DNA of 64,000 nt from Coriaria nepalensis (Eukaryota > Streptophyta > Magnoliopsida > Cucurbitales > Coriariaceae): assembly GCA_027186245.1 (NCBI GenBank), contig CP114486.1, positions 9,810,501-9,874,500 of the forward strand. Reading direction: 5' to 3'. A program made the translations under genes and the position numbers. This document shows positions 1-12,009 of the stretch, one piece after another; positions within the stretch are counted from its first letter, which is position 1; every line of letters begins with the position of its first letter. The notes under the pieces are model-generated. The model made no database searches and was not told the origin of the DNA. It was given only the letters and a program-made list of their open reading frames with translations.

Positions 1-81
1 TGTTATTTACATGGATATAACTAAGTTTATACATCTGAATTTTAAAGCATTGTAATTTCTTTAGAGAGAGCTCACACTTAC

Positions 82-3000
82 CGTTGGTGGAGGTTGGAGG
101 CTAGTTGCTCCCTCAAAATCTGTGGTTGTGTCCACAGGACGGGTAGGATAATTGACGAGTTTCTCCCCAGGTTGGTTGGGCACAAGTGAACTGGCCATTC
201 ATGTTTGATACACTCAGTCAATGTGATACCATGCTGCTTAATCATGACATTGAATAGAAATTTTGAATTCACATTTTCTTTAGGTTAGTTATGTTTTTTT
301 GGGCGAATCATTCAAGATAGTTTTTTAACGTGGAAAATAAAGACAGATATTCAGAAAGGTGTTAAGACTCCTACATTAAGTGGAAAGAAATCTTACTTGT
401 GCCCTGGAAGAGGTTCAAGACGAAAGTACCTGAGAAAATAGCAGGTGCACAGATTTGCTTACAACATATTTTATGGAAGTTACAGTTGTAAAAATCTGAC
501 AAGGGTACAAATTCTGATGGTATATGACTACATAAATTTCCCTTTCCACCTTTTCCATTGTCCATTTTAAAGAAAATATGAAACAATTAAGATCCACTAT
601 CTGACCCATAACTATATCAATCACAACCCCCGCCCCACCCGCGGGCGCCGCCGCACAGCACCCACACACATATACACACTCAAAAGATAATTAAATAACA
701 GCTGAAGGAAAGGAAAAAGGGAACAAAGAGTAGGATGGCAAAATACAGCAAGCGGGAAGTCTTACTCATGCTCCAGGGCTTGTGCTGTTGTTATACGCTT
801 CCGTGGATCATATCTACATAAAGTGGCATGCATGGGAATAGGAAGGGGTTGAATTGTCTCTCAAATCAAAACACCATCATAGGAAATAAAAATAATAAAA
901 ATACGTTATTTTCTTTTGGCCAATATCTTAGTTCACTTCGTATCTGTTTGGCACAATTTAGCCAGTCATTAGGGTGACATCTTTCATTCAAGCCTTATCA
1001 CTTGGAATGATTATAGAGGCAAATTTCTCCATAGAGCTTATCAAGCATATTTAGCGATAAAAAAAGAACTAGAATGAGTAGAACCATAAACCCAATGACT
1101 AATTAAATTATGACGGTGGTTTACTGCTCAATACACAGTAAGATGAAATCAGAACCTAAAAACTCCTATATAACCTGAAAAGACTCTAGGGATGGGCATG
1201 TTTCAAATTTAAGCAAAATTAGTATGCAACTACAAATTAAAAAAATTCACAGATTCTGATTTCAAAAGTCTAAGATCTAGACAGTGAGATTATTTCTAGA
1301 ACCATAAAGGCAGCACATACTCGAGCATCTTAGATAGGAGATCATATGCAGGACTTTTTGGATTAAGGTGAACAACACTATAGAGCCCAGCATTATCACT
1401 GTCAAAACCAAAGAGCAGAAGAGGAAAAGTTAAAATAACTCATTAGATAGAGGGGAGTCAGTCATATACGTGTCCAAGGAAGGTCTAGTACGTGCTAACA
1501 ATTCCCCCGAAAGATTTTAAGTTCCACATCCAAAATAGAAATGTAAAACTGCTTACTACTTGTGACCCTGTATATGCTGTATGTCTTGTTGCCAATGTGG
1601 AAGATTTGCTAGTGTTGGCCACTTTTCTAGGGTTGGATGGCCTAGTTCATTAATGATTTAGTAAAATATCATATTGCAATATATAAGAAAGGAAGAGGAT
1701 ATCCAAAGGAAAGAAGTAATTTTACCTAAGACTTTGAATATCTTATCAAGCTGATCAAGCTGCACAATTCACGAAATTCATTACACCACATTACATCTAC
1801 ATGACTTAGCAATCCTCGCAGATGTATCAGATGAGAATAAATTACATACCTGGAAAGGATTCACTGTCCCTTTAACTTCTGCCCCTTGAAATAGTGGCTT
1901 CAATGTCAAAAGCTCAGCAAAAATACACCCAACAGCCCATATATCTAATTGTATTATTAAGTTGAGTTTTTATTAGAAATGAAAATCATTATAGTAAAAC
2001 AAGCTGTCTTTAAATTATTTTCTTTTTATTTTCTCAATTATAAATTCACACAATGTTATATCTCCATGTGTGTAATATTTTCTCACAACATGACTTCTGT
2101 TTTAGCTTTCTAAGCATGACTTCCATTTCTATTGTCTTTTAGACCTGTTCAATCCTACAAAATTCTGCACGCATAGCATGGTCCTTTAATACCATGAAAT
2201 TGTATAGTATATCAGCAGAACATTTTCTTAAGTGTCAAGGAGAAGGCAATCACACAAAATCTATTACAGTCTGAATATGCTATCCACATAGAGCTGTCAA
2301 AATGGGCCGGGCTTGGACACTCTTTCAAGCCCGCGGCATGGCCCAGTTGGGCCCATTTAAACCCTCCAAATTTCAGATTTTGTTTTTTTTTGTTTTTCCT
2401 TTCATTTGGGCGGTGATGGGATACGGGAGTATTTAAAAAAAAAATTAGTCCCTATAGTTTTTCTTTCTTTTATTTATCTCATCTCACATAATAATTTTTA
2501 AATCCCCCACTCGAATTTAACTATTTATATATTCTTTACTAATAGATAATGAAGTCTTTATTTTGCCAAAAGTTTATTTATTTATTTATTTTTATTTAAA
2601 TAAGGGACGGACCCAGGGGCCTGGCCCATTTTGGGCCCAGTCCCATCGGCCCGGCCCGGGCAGGAATAAACCTAATGGGCCTCCTGGGATGGGCTTGGGC
2701 ATATAGTTATCAAACAGGCCGGGCTCAGCCAGGCCCCTTTTTTTTTTCAAGGGCTAGCCCGGCACTGAATAGTAAAAAGCCCAGCTCAAGCCAGGCGGCC
2801 CGTTTTGATAGCTCTAGATCCACATTCTAGAATAGTCACATAATTAAGCATGGTTTGAGTGGTAAGATGAGAGTCCATCAATCTTTTTCACCTCATGCAT
2901 ATTCTTAAAATAGAAAATCTTATGAGCTTTTACTTAATAGAACCCATATGTGAGCACAAAGGATACCGACTGCACTTGTATAATGCTTTGCTCCAAGAAG

Positions 3001-4579
3001 CAGCTCAGGTGCACGATACCAAATCGTCACAACAACCTTAAACAATAATTAACAGACCATGTACTTGCAACAATTAAAATTCTACAACAATAAGCTAATT
3101 ATTCAGTACAGTATCCAAGAAAAACCCAAGAGGTCCTTACCCCATTTTCATATAGCGGCTTCAAGGGAGCTTGGTATACTCTTGCAAGTCCAAAATCACC
3201 TATTTTAACAACACCTTGTTCTTCTCCCTCGCCCATAACCTGGTCATTAAGTATTTAAGTAAACATGTGGCACGTTTATGGCTTACATGTATGCAACGCG
3301 CACGCATATATCGCTTAAAGCATACATGTATAGAATCATTGACATCAAACTTTGAATTAGAAAATGTAGCGTACTGAAATAAAGTTTACAGAGTGCACAA
3401 GATCAATAAGACTCTCAAGATAATACCAAAATATTTGATGGCTTTAGATCACGGTGTATAATCCAATTACTGCAGCAAAAGTTCAACATATGTCAGTAGA
3501 TTGGTCGAAATGAGACAGAAACAGACTTTTTAACCCAATCAAGCCTTAGACTCACCTGTGGAGATAATTCAGTCCATTAAGCAGTTGCCATAGCAATGAT
3601 TTAACGGTGTACTGATTGATGGTTTGGTTAACCTTGTCCCGATGATGTCTAATAATTTCCTATAATGCATTTCTTATCAAGAATGTAAAATTCACAAGAA
3701 CAGTCTGATATCCACAAACACCTATCATGCTACGTATTACAAAATCAACTGCTATTATGAGTACTAATTTCTGCAAATCCCAAAAACATCAATTCAAGAA
3801 GGAACTGAAGTAGAATGGACTTACATAAAGATCATGTTCAGCATAATCAAAAGCCAGGTATAAAGACATATCTGTATGATTGATATGAACGTTCACAAGC
3901 TTGACAACATTCTCATGAGATATTTCCCGCAGTAGCTGTGTCATTAATTAGGGGGAAAACCTCAGAGGGGAAAAAGAACAGAATTCAGCAGAATCACGAG
4001 CTACAAAGCCAATTACTTGACTATAAACCAGGTTGTTGCTCTATTTGGCTCCCTGGAAGAGAACATAATTTTATAGTGAAGGAAACTTTTCAAGCAATTT
4101 TGTTCAGGCAATATACAAAGAGGCGAGAAAGACTAAACTTCTTAAAAGAAAAATGTCAAGTTGTTCTTGAGAGAGTGGGAGGAAAAAAAAAAAGCATTTC
4201 ACCCATTTCCTAATTTCCTTAAAATATCGCTTCAATTCCGCACACAATCTTCCAAGGAACCAAACAAAAACAAAGAAAAACAATTAGGGAAACAAGCGGA
4301 GGTATAGAAGTGGACCATGATTTCGCGAATAGCTGTAGGGGAGACACCGTCGCCATCCTTGGATTGTTTGAACTTCTTGATAGCGATGGACTTTCCACGA
4401 TTGATGGAATGCTTAACTTTAGCGAGAAATACAAGGCCGTAAGTGCCTTCTCCGATCTTCCCTATCAGATCGTACTGCTGCAACCACTCCGGCTTGTTGC
4501 TTCCGCCATTGCTATTGCTTTTGTAAGAGGCTGCTGAGGCAAGACTTCTATTGCTGCCGGTAGTGGTGCCATCTCCCAT
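82..4579 (-). CDS. CDKE-1: Cyclin-dependent kinase E-1 (CDK8-type Mediator kinase), C-terminus outside window
   Basis: Serine/threonine kinase of the Mediator kinase module, partner of cyclin C, acting on RNA polymerase II transcription in the nucleus (known as HUA ENHANCER 3 in Arabidopsis). I traced 13 coding exons by GT-AG sites and phase: 4316-4579, 3825-3935, 3556-3659, 3427-3469, 3141-3239, 2967-3036, 1850-1944, 1726-1759, 1557-1641, 1321-1398, 766-813, 397-429, 82-190. They sum to 1173 nt (391 codons) without a stop. Visible motifs: P-loop GEGTYG at 43-48, catalytic Lys68 in AIKKF, the CDK8/E signature SPTAIRE at 80-86, HRDLKPSN at 165-172, DFG at 189-191, WYRAPE at 213-218. Residues after about 300 continue with the family's [10 protein letters not shown] and NYPTRPVDT blocks. 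The Gln/Met-rich tail must lie left of position 82. The start is the first ATG in a conserved N-terminus. Intron 6 carries a hAT-like element. Confidence 0.95.
2290..2817. mobile_element. hAT-like non-autonomous element in CDKE-1 intron 6
   Basis: The block is GC-rich (many GGGCC/GGCCC words) inside an AT-rich intron. Its ends are inverted: left AGAGCTGTCAAAATGGGCC, right (reverse complement) AGAGCTATCAAAACGGGCC. An 8-bp direct repeat ATCCACAT flanks it at 2282-2289 and 2818-2825. An 8-bp target duplication with short inverted ends is typical of hAT elements. No transposase is visible, so it is non-autonomous. A related copy begins near 10606. Confidence 0.75.
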
Positions 4580-4740
4580 GGCTGACCTAACAAAGCTAAC
4601 ACCTTCCCCCTTCCCCCTTCCCTCCCCTTTTCCCTTCTCTTCTGTCGGGTGAAAAGGGAAGAAAAGATCTAATTAAAGGAGAAAAAAGAAATAAAATCAA
4701 ATTAGAGTTTCTGGAAATTGGACCAGGCTCTCTGTTTTTC
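4580..4740 (-). promoter_or_regulatory. 5' leader of CDKE-1 with G-run cluster
   Basis: Immediately upstream of the CDKE-1 ATG the minus strand is purine-rich, with five runs of three to five G between 4606 and 4634. Loops of 1-4 bases separate the runs. This fits the usual G-quadruplex motif. The nearest run is 27 bases from the ATG, so it probably lies in the 5' UTR. The transcription start itself cannot be seen. Confidence 0.5.
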
Positions 4741-5682
4741 TCTAATCCTCACTCTTAAACTGTTTCTGATCTTTTCATCCCCTTTTTCCAACTTTTCAAA
4801 TGGAATTTTGGCACAAAACAAAAAAATAAAAAATAATAATAATAATAATAATAAAAGTTTTTAAAAAAATGAAAAATTAGAAATTCTAAACTAGAGAGCT
4901 CAACGGCGTCGTAGAGATTAAATTTCAATAAACGTTTTATATTTTCGCCTTTAAATTTTTATTTATTTATTAATAAATTAGTCGTGGACCTATAAAATTG
5001 ATATTATAGATAAATATTTTGATATTATAAAAAAATTATGAGCATATTTATTTATATATTAAATTTAAATGAATTCTTTTTTTTAAATTATAAATTATAA
5101 GTGGTTTGTTTATTATTTCAAAATTATATATCTATCTTCTTACATAAATTATAAATTATAAATTATAAATTAAATGTAACGATAAATTAATTTTACCAAT
5201 CAAAATATGATAAAATTTTGTTGATATAGTTTCTATTAAACAAATAATCAATTGATATAAATTCATTTATTTTATAAAAAAATCTTATGATTTTTAATTA
5301 TATTACTTATAAAATTAATAATACTTATAAAATTTAAAAATTAAACTTTTATCATATCATATAATGAAAACTATTTTAAGACATCTATAGCAAATCTTTT
5401 AACTAGTGGAAGTGGGTTGGCCTAGTAAAAATTTTTAAATCTAACATATTTTTATCTAGTGGTAAGAGAAATAAGTTTTTCAATCCGATCAAATACATGA
5501 AAAGAAAAAAGTAATCAAAATCTTACCTAGTTTTAATTTTTCATTATACTATTATTGATATTTTTCATTCTCTCGTTCTTGTTAGGTAAAAATATGATCT
5601 GATTCAAATATTTTAAAATGCATAGATATTAATTTATGAAAAATTATAGATTACTTCCCTAACTGCGTTAACAATTAGACAT

Positions 5683-5880
5683 ACTTGTAATTTAAGACAA
5701 ATCTAAGGGAATCCACTTATAATATATGACAAATATGAAGAGATTCACTTCTAATTCTTAAACTTCAAAAGATTATCTTGTAATGTAGGTGAAGTCATAA
5801 GGCATCCATTTGTAATTTAGGGTACTTAAAAGAATCTACTTGTGATTCCTAAAACGTTAAGGAGTTTACGTGTAATATCA
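5683..5880. repeat. Degenerate tandem repeat, period about 31 bp
   Basis: A nine-base core close to ACTTGTAAT recurs at 5683, 5715, 5747, 5776, 5808, 5838 and 5868, spacing 29-32 bases. Between cores the text is a diverged 'aaggaatcc' type filler. Seven units are visible. No coding potential. Confidence 0.6.
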
Positions 5881-6084
5881 ATAAATTTCATAAGATTCAT
5901 ATCATCCGTCAAGTTTTAAAATAGACAAAATTAGTATTAATTTCCAAACTTTGATATAATCATAATAAATATCCTAATTTTTCATCTCTAATGAGCTCAC
6001 TATCTTGAAACTTCAAATAGAGTACGTTTGGTTCGATTCTTTAGCGAAAATAGAATGAAAATCATTCCATTCCATAAGTGGAAA

Positions 6085-6205
6085 TGTGTCCAAGCCCGAC
6101 CCTAACATTTAGACTGGGCTTGACCTGGCCATCTAAAACAAGTTGGGCCGGATTTTTTATCGGGCTACGGGCAGGGTCAAAAAGTCTACCCCATTTTATG
6201 GCACT
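6085..6205. mobile_element. GC-rich fragment of the hAT-like family
   Basis: Words such as CAAGCCCGACCC, GGGCTTGACCTGGCC and TTGGGCCGGATTTT resemble the interior of the elements at 2290 and 10606. No complete terminal repeats or target duplication could be found, so this is at best a remnant. Confidence 0.35.
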
Positions 6206-8331
6206 TTGATGAATTAAAAGACTTTTGTTCTCCTTAATCTCTATCTACAAATTAATAAAATTTTATGTAGATCACTTTAAGTTTATTAATATTAGAAAAT
6301 AAATCTAAGTATAATAAGTCAATATTTTCTAATAAAAAACAAAAGTGTATAAAAGTCTTTTTATTAATGGAAAACAACCGGTTATTTGATTTAAGATTAA
6401 TCTTTAAGAAATAAATAAATTTATAATATAAAATAAATATTAAAAAAATTTACTTATAATTTTTAAAATTAGAAAAGATGCTCATAAAATATCCACTAAA
6501 ACCAAAAGAAATCCAATATAATTTGCCCCGTGTTTTTAAAGAATATAAATGGACGGAGCTTTTGGTCGAGAATAAGTAAATTGAACTTCTTCCCTCGTTA
6601 ATGGGTAGTATCATTTAAAGTGTAAATATGAGTGTCCTCTAAGTCTTGTTGTCATATTTATGCAACCATCGAGACATCCTAAAAAATAGTACATTGAACT
6701 ATTTGCATTTATTGCAACTCTCTCTCTCGAGAGAGTAATAGAAAAGTAAAAGGATTACGAATAACATATTCATTGAATAGATCTTTTTTGCGATTTTAGG
6801 ATCGTGATTGACAGTGTACTATGCGGTAAGATGAGGTTGGCCTACCTTTAGTTGGGCCCTTGCCAAGCACTTACAATGTCTTTTTAATCTAAGTCTACCT
6901 TCCAGCTGCGATGTCCCCTCATCTCAACCCTTGAAGACAAAAGTAATTTTGCTTCAGAGAGAGATTCATAAGTAAGTTGTTCAAAATATTACGGTCATGT
7001 TTAATTTTAATTTCATAAGAAAATAAGAATAAAAATTAAAATATTAATATAAATAGTAATTTTTTGTATAGGTTTATTTGTATGAGAAATAAAAATAAAA
7101 AATAAAATATAATATTTTAAGATTGAAAAATTTTGAAAATTATTTTAATATCACAAAAAAAATTTAAAAAAAATTTAAAATATCTTATGAAAATAAATAA
7201 TTAAAGTGATTTTCATCTAAATATTACCTATTTTGATAGAAATAAATCAAAATTTTAATTCCAATGAAAATAATTTTTTTTTCATTTTAGTAAGAATTAT
7301 TTTTTTAATTCTCACTTCATTATTTTTAATCAAATAGTGAGAGTGGAATCAAAATATCGAGTCAAGCGAGCCCTCATAAACTTATCATTTAAGGATAGCA
7401 AAAAATAACTAAAAAAAAAATTCATTTATAATTAATTATCACTAAATCTTAAAAAATCCACAAATAATTTCTGTAAAATAATAATTTTATCATTAAAGGA
7501 TGGCCAAAAATAACTAGAGCTAATCTTTCCATTTTTGCCTCTTCAAGTGGGGACAAACCTTAGTTGACCACCAAATTTTGTATCATTAATATCAATGAGA
7601 AAGAGTTAAAAATGGTAACTAGGGGAACTTCTTGAAATGTTTTTTTTTTCACCTTGAAAGAAGTTTTCGTGGAGAACTTCTTGGGTGGTTTTTTTTTTTT
7701 TACCATGTCATCATCCATGAGTTCAACCAATAATAATTGGACACCTAATGATAATGCAATGAACAGGAGGAAACTTTGATTTTTAGTTAAGCTTACAGCC
7801 CGAAATTCCTTCTTGTTAGATTTTCTCTTCATCCAAAAAGTCACATTTGCCTATTTGTTTATTCTATCTTTTTCATTACGACAACTCTCAAGCTCTCTTT
7901 TTTCTCTCCTCTTTTTTGTTCATTATTTTATTTTATTTTTTTCTTCTTTTCCTCTTTATCACCTCTTTAGCTTCTTATGTCATTGTTAAAGACTTGAAGC
8001 CAAGCAAAAATTCCTTCAAAAACACCCACAAATAATTACTCACCTCTTACTCTGCCTCTCAAATGCCTCCCTCTTAGAGAAGAAGAATGTTGGGAATTTC
8101 TCTTTGATTGAACTCTTATTTAAATCAATTTGGTCAATCTTAATAAACTAACCTAACCGATTAAATGCTTGCAATTCAAATTTGATGTATAATAGCAAAA
8201 TCAGAAAAACAGTAAATACAATCAACATAACAAGATATAGTGATTCGTCTTTTTAATCGATTGATCGAGAAAGATTATTCCCACCCATGAGCTCTTGAAA
8301 ACCCACAAAATTTGCACCACATTTGGACTAT

Positions 8332-8450
8332 TTAACCAAAAAAAAAAGAGTTGTCTTGTAGACATTGTAAAAATGTTTGCAGATGGTCAATATGATCTTG
8401 GATTGACTTGCTATAGACTAGGATGTCAACGAATAATATTGTTGTTTTTT
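8332..8450 (-). pseudogene. Ty3/gypsy reverse transcriptase scrap
   Basis: The minus-strand frame contains FVDILVYSKSIQDHIDHL, which matches the Ty3/gypsy RT box around FxDDILVYSKSxxEHxxHL with one Asp lost. Only about 35 residues are preserved. No flanking protease, RNase H or LTR was recognised. Confidence 0.6.
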
Positions 8451-9229
8451 TTTGTGAGGCCCAATTAGGAGGCCCAATCCATTTGGATGTATGGCCAAGC
8501 CACCATTGAGCCAAACTGAGTCCAACAAATATATGTCGGGTCAAATTAAATCGAAAGCATATATATAAATTCTCTCTCTCGCGATTAGGGTTTGATCGAT
8601 TTCTTCATGGTTGCTTGATTTCTAGTATGATTTTTGTTCTTATGATTGTTAGAAAGGTTTTGTGACTCTTTTCTTACGAAATCTGTGACTGATTTCTATT
8701 GAAAGATTTAAGTCTGTATTTTTTTGTTTGAAATCATATATAAATCTAAGAAGTTGTAAATGAGACTTTATCATACAGCTATTGGCTTTTCAAAGAAATT
8801 TCTGGAGCTGTGGAGTAGGCTTTGCCGAATAACATAAAAATCTATGAGTTTTTTTTACCTTAATGTATTTTTTATTAATGCGTTAATGTTCTTAAATCTT
8901 ATAATAAATATAAATGAAGGAATCTGAAAAAGTAATTGGTATAAATAATGTTTGTATGAAAAATTATAACATAATCTTTCGTGTGAGTTTAGTTAAATCA
9001 TACTTGTATGTTGTAAAAGATTGTGTTCTATGGAATTGTGTATTAAGCTGTCAAATTAAAACTAAATAGTTTGTTTTTCCCCTTAATTTCTTCAAATAAA
9101 TTTACTATATCTTCTTGGCATATTAGTTATAGACTCTCTTGATTATGAAACTGTTTCTTTTACGTTTGGTTGTGTGTTGATTGTGTATTGCTCAAACTGT
9201 TTATGGTTAATACACTAATCCGAGAGAGA

Positions 9230-10605
9230 GATGACAACGACGTGCCTTGATATTCCCATATTCAATGGGAAAATTGATTTTGGAACATGACAAAAGAAAA
9301 TGAGAGTCTTACTTTCACACAATAAAGTTTTAATAGCACTTGAACAAGATCCAAAGAAATGGTCTTCAACTTAATTGGCTGAAAAAGCAAATATAGACAA
9401 GGAGGCCTATATTTTGTTAATCCTAAATCTCTCAGAAACGGTTCTGAGAAAGGTGGATAGAGGGGAGACTGCTCTCTCTTTTGGGGTAAGCTTTTATCTC
9501 CTTATTATGTTAGAATTGCTCCTAATTTAACTTTCATAAAAAAGTTCTTTGTTCTCTTGGAAAATGGATAATTTTAAATATCTTGATGATAATATAGATG
9601 GTTTTTTAAAATTTGTGTTAGCTTTTAAGAATACAAACCAAGCTATAAATGACACATATCAGGCTATGATCTTATTGCAATACTTAGAAGATGAGTATAT
9701 TGCAATTACAAGTTCCTTTAAATATTCTAGTATTGTACCTAATTCTGAGCTCGTCATATCTGGATTTAAGGCTAGAGAGTTATAATTGAATGCTTCAAAA
9801 AGAACCAATAGTAATCTATTTATGAAAAGTAAAACAAAAAAGAAGAATAATGCAAATAGTTCAAATAAGAAATTTGAAAAGAAAAAGTATTCTGATAAGA
9901 AAAAATAAAAATGAATCTAGGAAATGTTACTACTGTACTAAACATGGTCACGTTAGAAAATATTGTTATACTTTTAATGCTAAAAAATAGAATCAACCTA
10001 ACTTAGAAGGAAATCTAGTAGTAGATGAAACTAATACAAGTTGTGAAGTTCTAATTTCTCAAAATACATTACTGTAAATGAGTAGATCTTAGATTCAAGA
10101 TGTACATTTCATATGTGTCCAAATTGAGATTGGTTTCAAAATTTTGATGATACTGAATCTGATATTGTGTTTATGGGTGATAACCATATTTATAAAATTT
10201 ATGGGATTGGGGATATCTCTTCGAAATTACATGATACTAAATTAATACTACTGATAAATGTTAGATATATTCCTGATTTGAAAAGAAACATGATATCACT
10301 TGGTACACTATATGATTCTAGATATTCATATATTGCTGAAAATGGATGTATGACTATCTATAAGAATATGAAACAAGTTCTAAAGGGCATTAAGAAAAAT
10401 GAATTGTATGTTTTGTGTGATTTTTATTTTCACTCTAATACAAATATTGTCTTGATCTCTGCCAACATTTTTAAGACACATACTTGACATTTGAGATTAG
10501 GACATTTAAGACACATTGCCTTGTGTAAATAAGGACTGCTTGATGATATTTATGTTTATTCTCTGTCATTATGTGAAACTTCTATTTTAGGTAAGCAACA
10601 TATAG
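9230..10605 (+). mobile_element. Copia retrotransposon relic (gag, zinc knuckle, protease, pre-integrase)
   Basis: A plus-strand Ty1/Copia polyprotein relic. It opens near 9230 with a gag N-terminus reading MTTTCLDIPIFNGKIDFGT and continues through the gag body at 9549-9785. A CCHC knuckle CYYCTKHGHVRKYC lies near 9930-9975, and the protease region begins near 10086. There ILDSRCTFHM replaces the expected DSG motif, so the catalytic turn is mutated. The pre-integrase segment 10167-10487 is followed by WHLRLGHLRH. Several in-frame stops make it dead. It stops abruptly at about 10605 where a GC-rich hAT-like sequence starts. No LTR or primer site was identified. Its protein is closely related to Copia-2 at 37.5-41.2 kb, for example GIKKNELYVLC here against GIKKIGLYVLC there. 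Confidence 0.8.
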
Positions 10606-11000
10606 TAGAATTATCAAAATAGGTCAGACTTTTCGACCCGCCCTGTGGCTTGGGAAAAAAATTAAGCCCTAAGCCCGGCTCTGCCCATTTTTAGATGGGC
10701 CAAGCTTTGACACATTATCAAGCCCAACAGGCTAGCCTAGTCCAACTTGACACCTAGGCCCGGCTGGGCCTAGGTGTTGGACCTGGCTCGGCTCAGCCCA
10801 CCGCCTACACCGCAGGCTACTTAGCATACGGTGTAGGTGCATGTACTAATTTGAATCCTGATGCAAGAATTTGAGAGGGCTCCCTCTCAAATTCGTTCAA
10901 ATTTTTTGAGCGTGAATTTATTTTTTATTTTATCATAAATTTGTTTCTTTTATTTTACTCACGTCTCACATAATAATTTTTAAATTCTCCTTCCACCTGA
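10606..11000. mobile_element. hAT-like GC-rich element interrupting the Copia relic
   Basis: The left end TAGAATTATCAAAATAGGTC resembles the left end of the element at 2290. The interior is rich in GGCCC/GGGCC. At 10966-10990 it shares CTCACATAATAATTTTTAAA with the interior of that element (about 2480). The right terminal repeat is not recognisable. An 11-bp-stem palindrome lies at 10751-10776. Confidence 0.55.
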
Positions 11001-11039
11001 AATATAATCTCTTATCCTTTTGTGCCTTTAAGAACATCT

Positions 11040-12007
11040 CAAATAACTAAACAAAAGACTCAATAATCTCATAATATATTAAGGCCCCACCAAATATCAC
11101 CATTTGTCTATGATGGTTAAAGCTAGTGAAAGTAGCTACCGGCTTTAACTCCTTGTTGGTACCATATGTTGTGTCAAAAGTTACCACACCACCAAAAAGC
11201 TCGTAGTCAAATTGCATCCTACCATCACACCAGAATTTATTTGTTACAAATTCATCTTTGTACCGAATGAAAAAATAATGGACCCTTAAGCTTTTGACTC
11301 TCAAATTACTTAAGGATACTACCTAAAGCAACATATTACATGTCGTTTTGCCTCTGGTATTGAAGATATGTCTTGTGATCTTCATAGATATAACGAATGT
11401 GAGATATCCCCCTTGTTTCTACGAACCTCCACCTATATGATTATGAAGGAATGAGACCTGCTTCGCGTCTCATAACAATTGACTCACTATTAGAAACTGA
11501 TCTATGTGCACGTAACCTATGAATTGTTTTTGGTGGTTCATGATCATGGTTATACTCTTCTATCAATCTATAAATCTCATATTTTTCAATTTCTTGATCT
11601 AATACAATATTGATATGTACTTTGTAGTTCATCTTTATCTCTGACCGATGTTTGCTATTAACTCGACATTTATCAAACTTTTGAACCTCATATTTCGAAT
11701 AAGTAAAAATTACATTAATTACTTTCTGATCTATTTTAGATGTATTTCTTTTTTCTTTTTTAACACTAACTCGTCTTCGCTTCCAAAAATAAAAAAGTAT
11801 CATCTAATAAATCAAATCTCATGTCAATAATAAGTTTGTAGTCCACCTCAATTTCTGTAATATGATAGTTAAAAACTCGCATAATTTAAATACTAACATG
11901 TCTTCATTGATTTCCAAATCTTCGAACTCGTCATCATCTTCAAACAAATTAATCTTCATGTTTGAAGACGTAGTCTTTGATTGGCTCACCATCAAATCAA
12001 TCTTCAT
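11040..12007 (-). pseudogene. FAR1/FHY3-like (MULE transposase-derived) relic
   Basis: The minus-strand frames run in the order seen in FAR1-related proteins and their Mutator-like ancestors. First is an acidic N-terminus beginning at 12007. Next is a Cys-poor remnant of the FAR1 DNA-binding region at 11441-11803, with the family's EEYNHDHEPP and later RRxAGLIP blocks. Last is the transposase core at 11047-11304, with FWCDGRMQFDYELFG, VVTFDTTYGTNKEL and FNHHRQMVIFGGAL. Frames are shifted between blocks and the C-terminal half (SWIM zinc finger) is absent. It is therefore a broken gene or truncated MULE. I cannot tell whether it descends from a host FAR1 gene or a free element. Confidence 0.75.
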
Positions 12008-12009
12008 AA

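Larger units (their letters stand above)
4741..8330. other. AT-rich intergenic region
   Basis: No gene is recognisable between the CDKE-1 leader and the gypsy RT scrap. The stretch is very AT-rich with an (AAT)n microsatellite at about 4828-4853 and a degenerate ~31-bp tandem repeat at 5683-5880. A short GC-rich patch at about 6090-6200 resembles the GGGCC-rich hAT-like family. Open frames at 7560-8035 are low-complexity and match nothing I know. Confidence 0.6.

Noticed and set aside
6025..6045. GGTTCGATTC as a tRNA T-loop
   Set aside because: No matching acceptor, D or anticodon stems around it; no tRNA gene was convincing anywhere in the window.
7560..8035. Two open frames rich in Lys/Phe
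   Set aside because: Low-complexity AT-rich sequence with no motif and no splice context.
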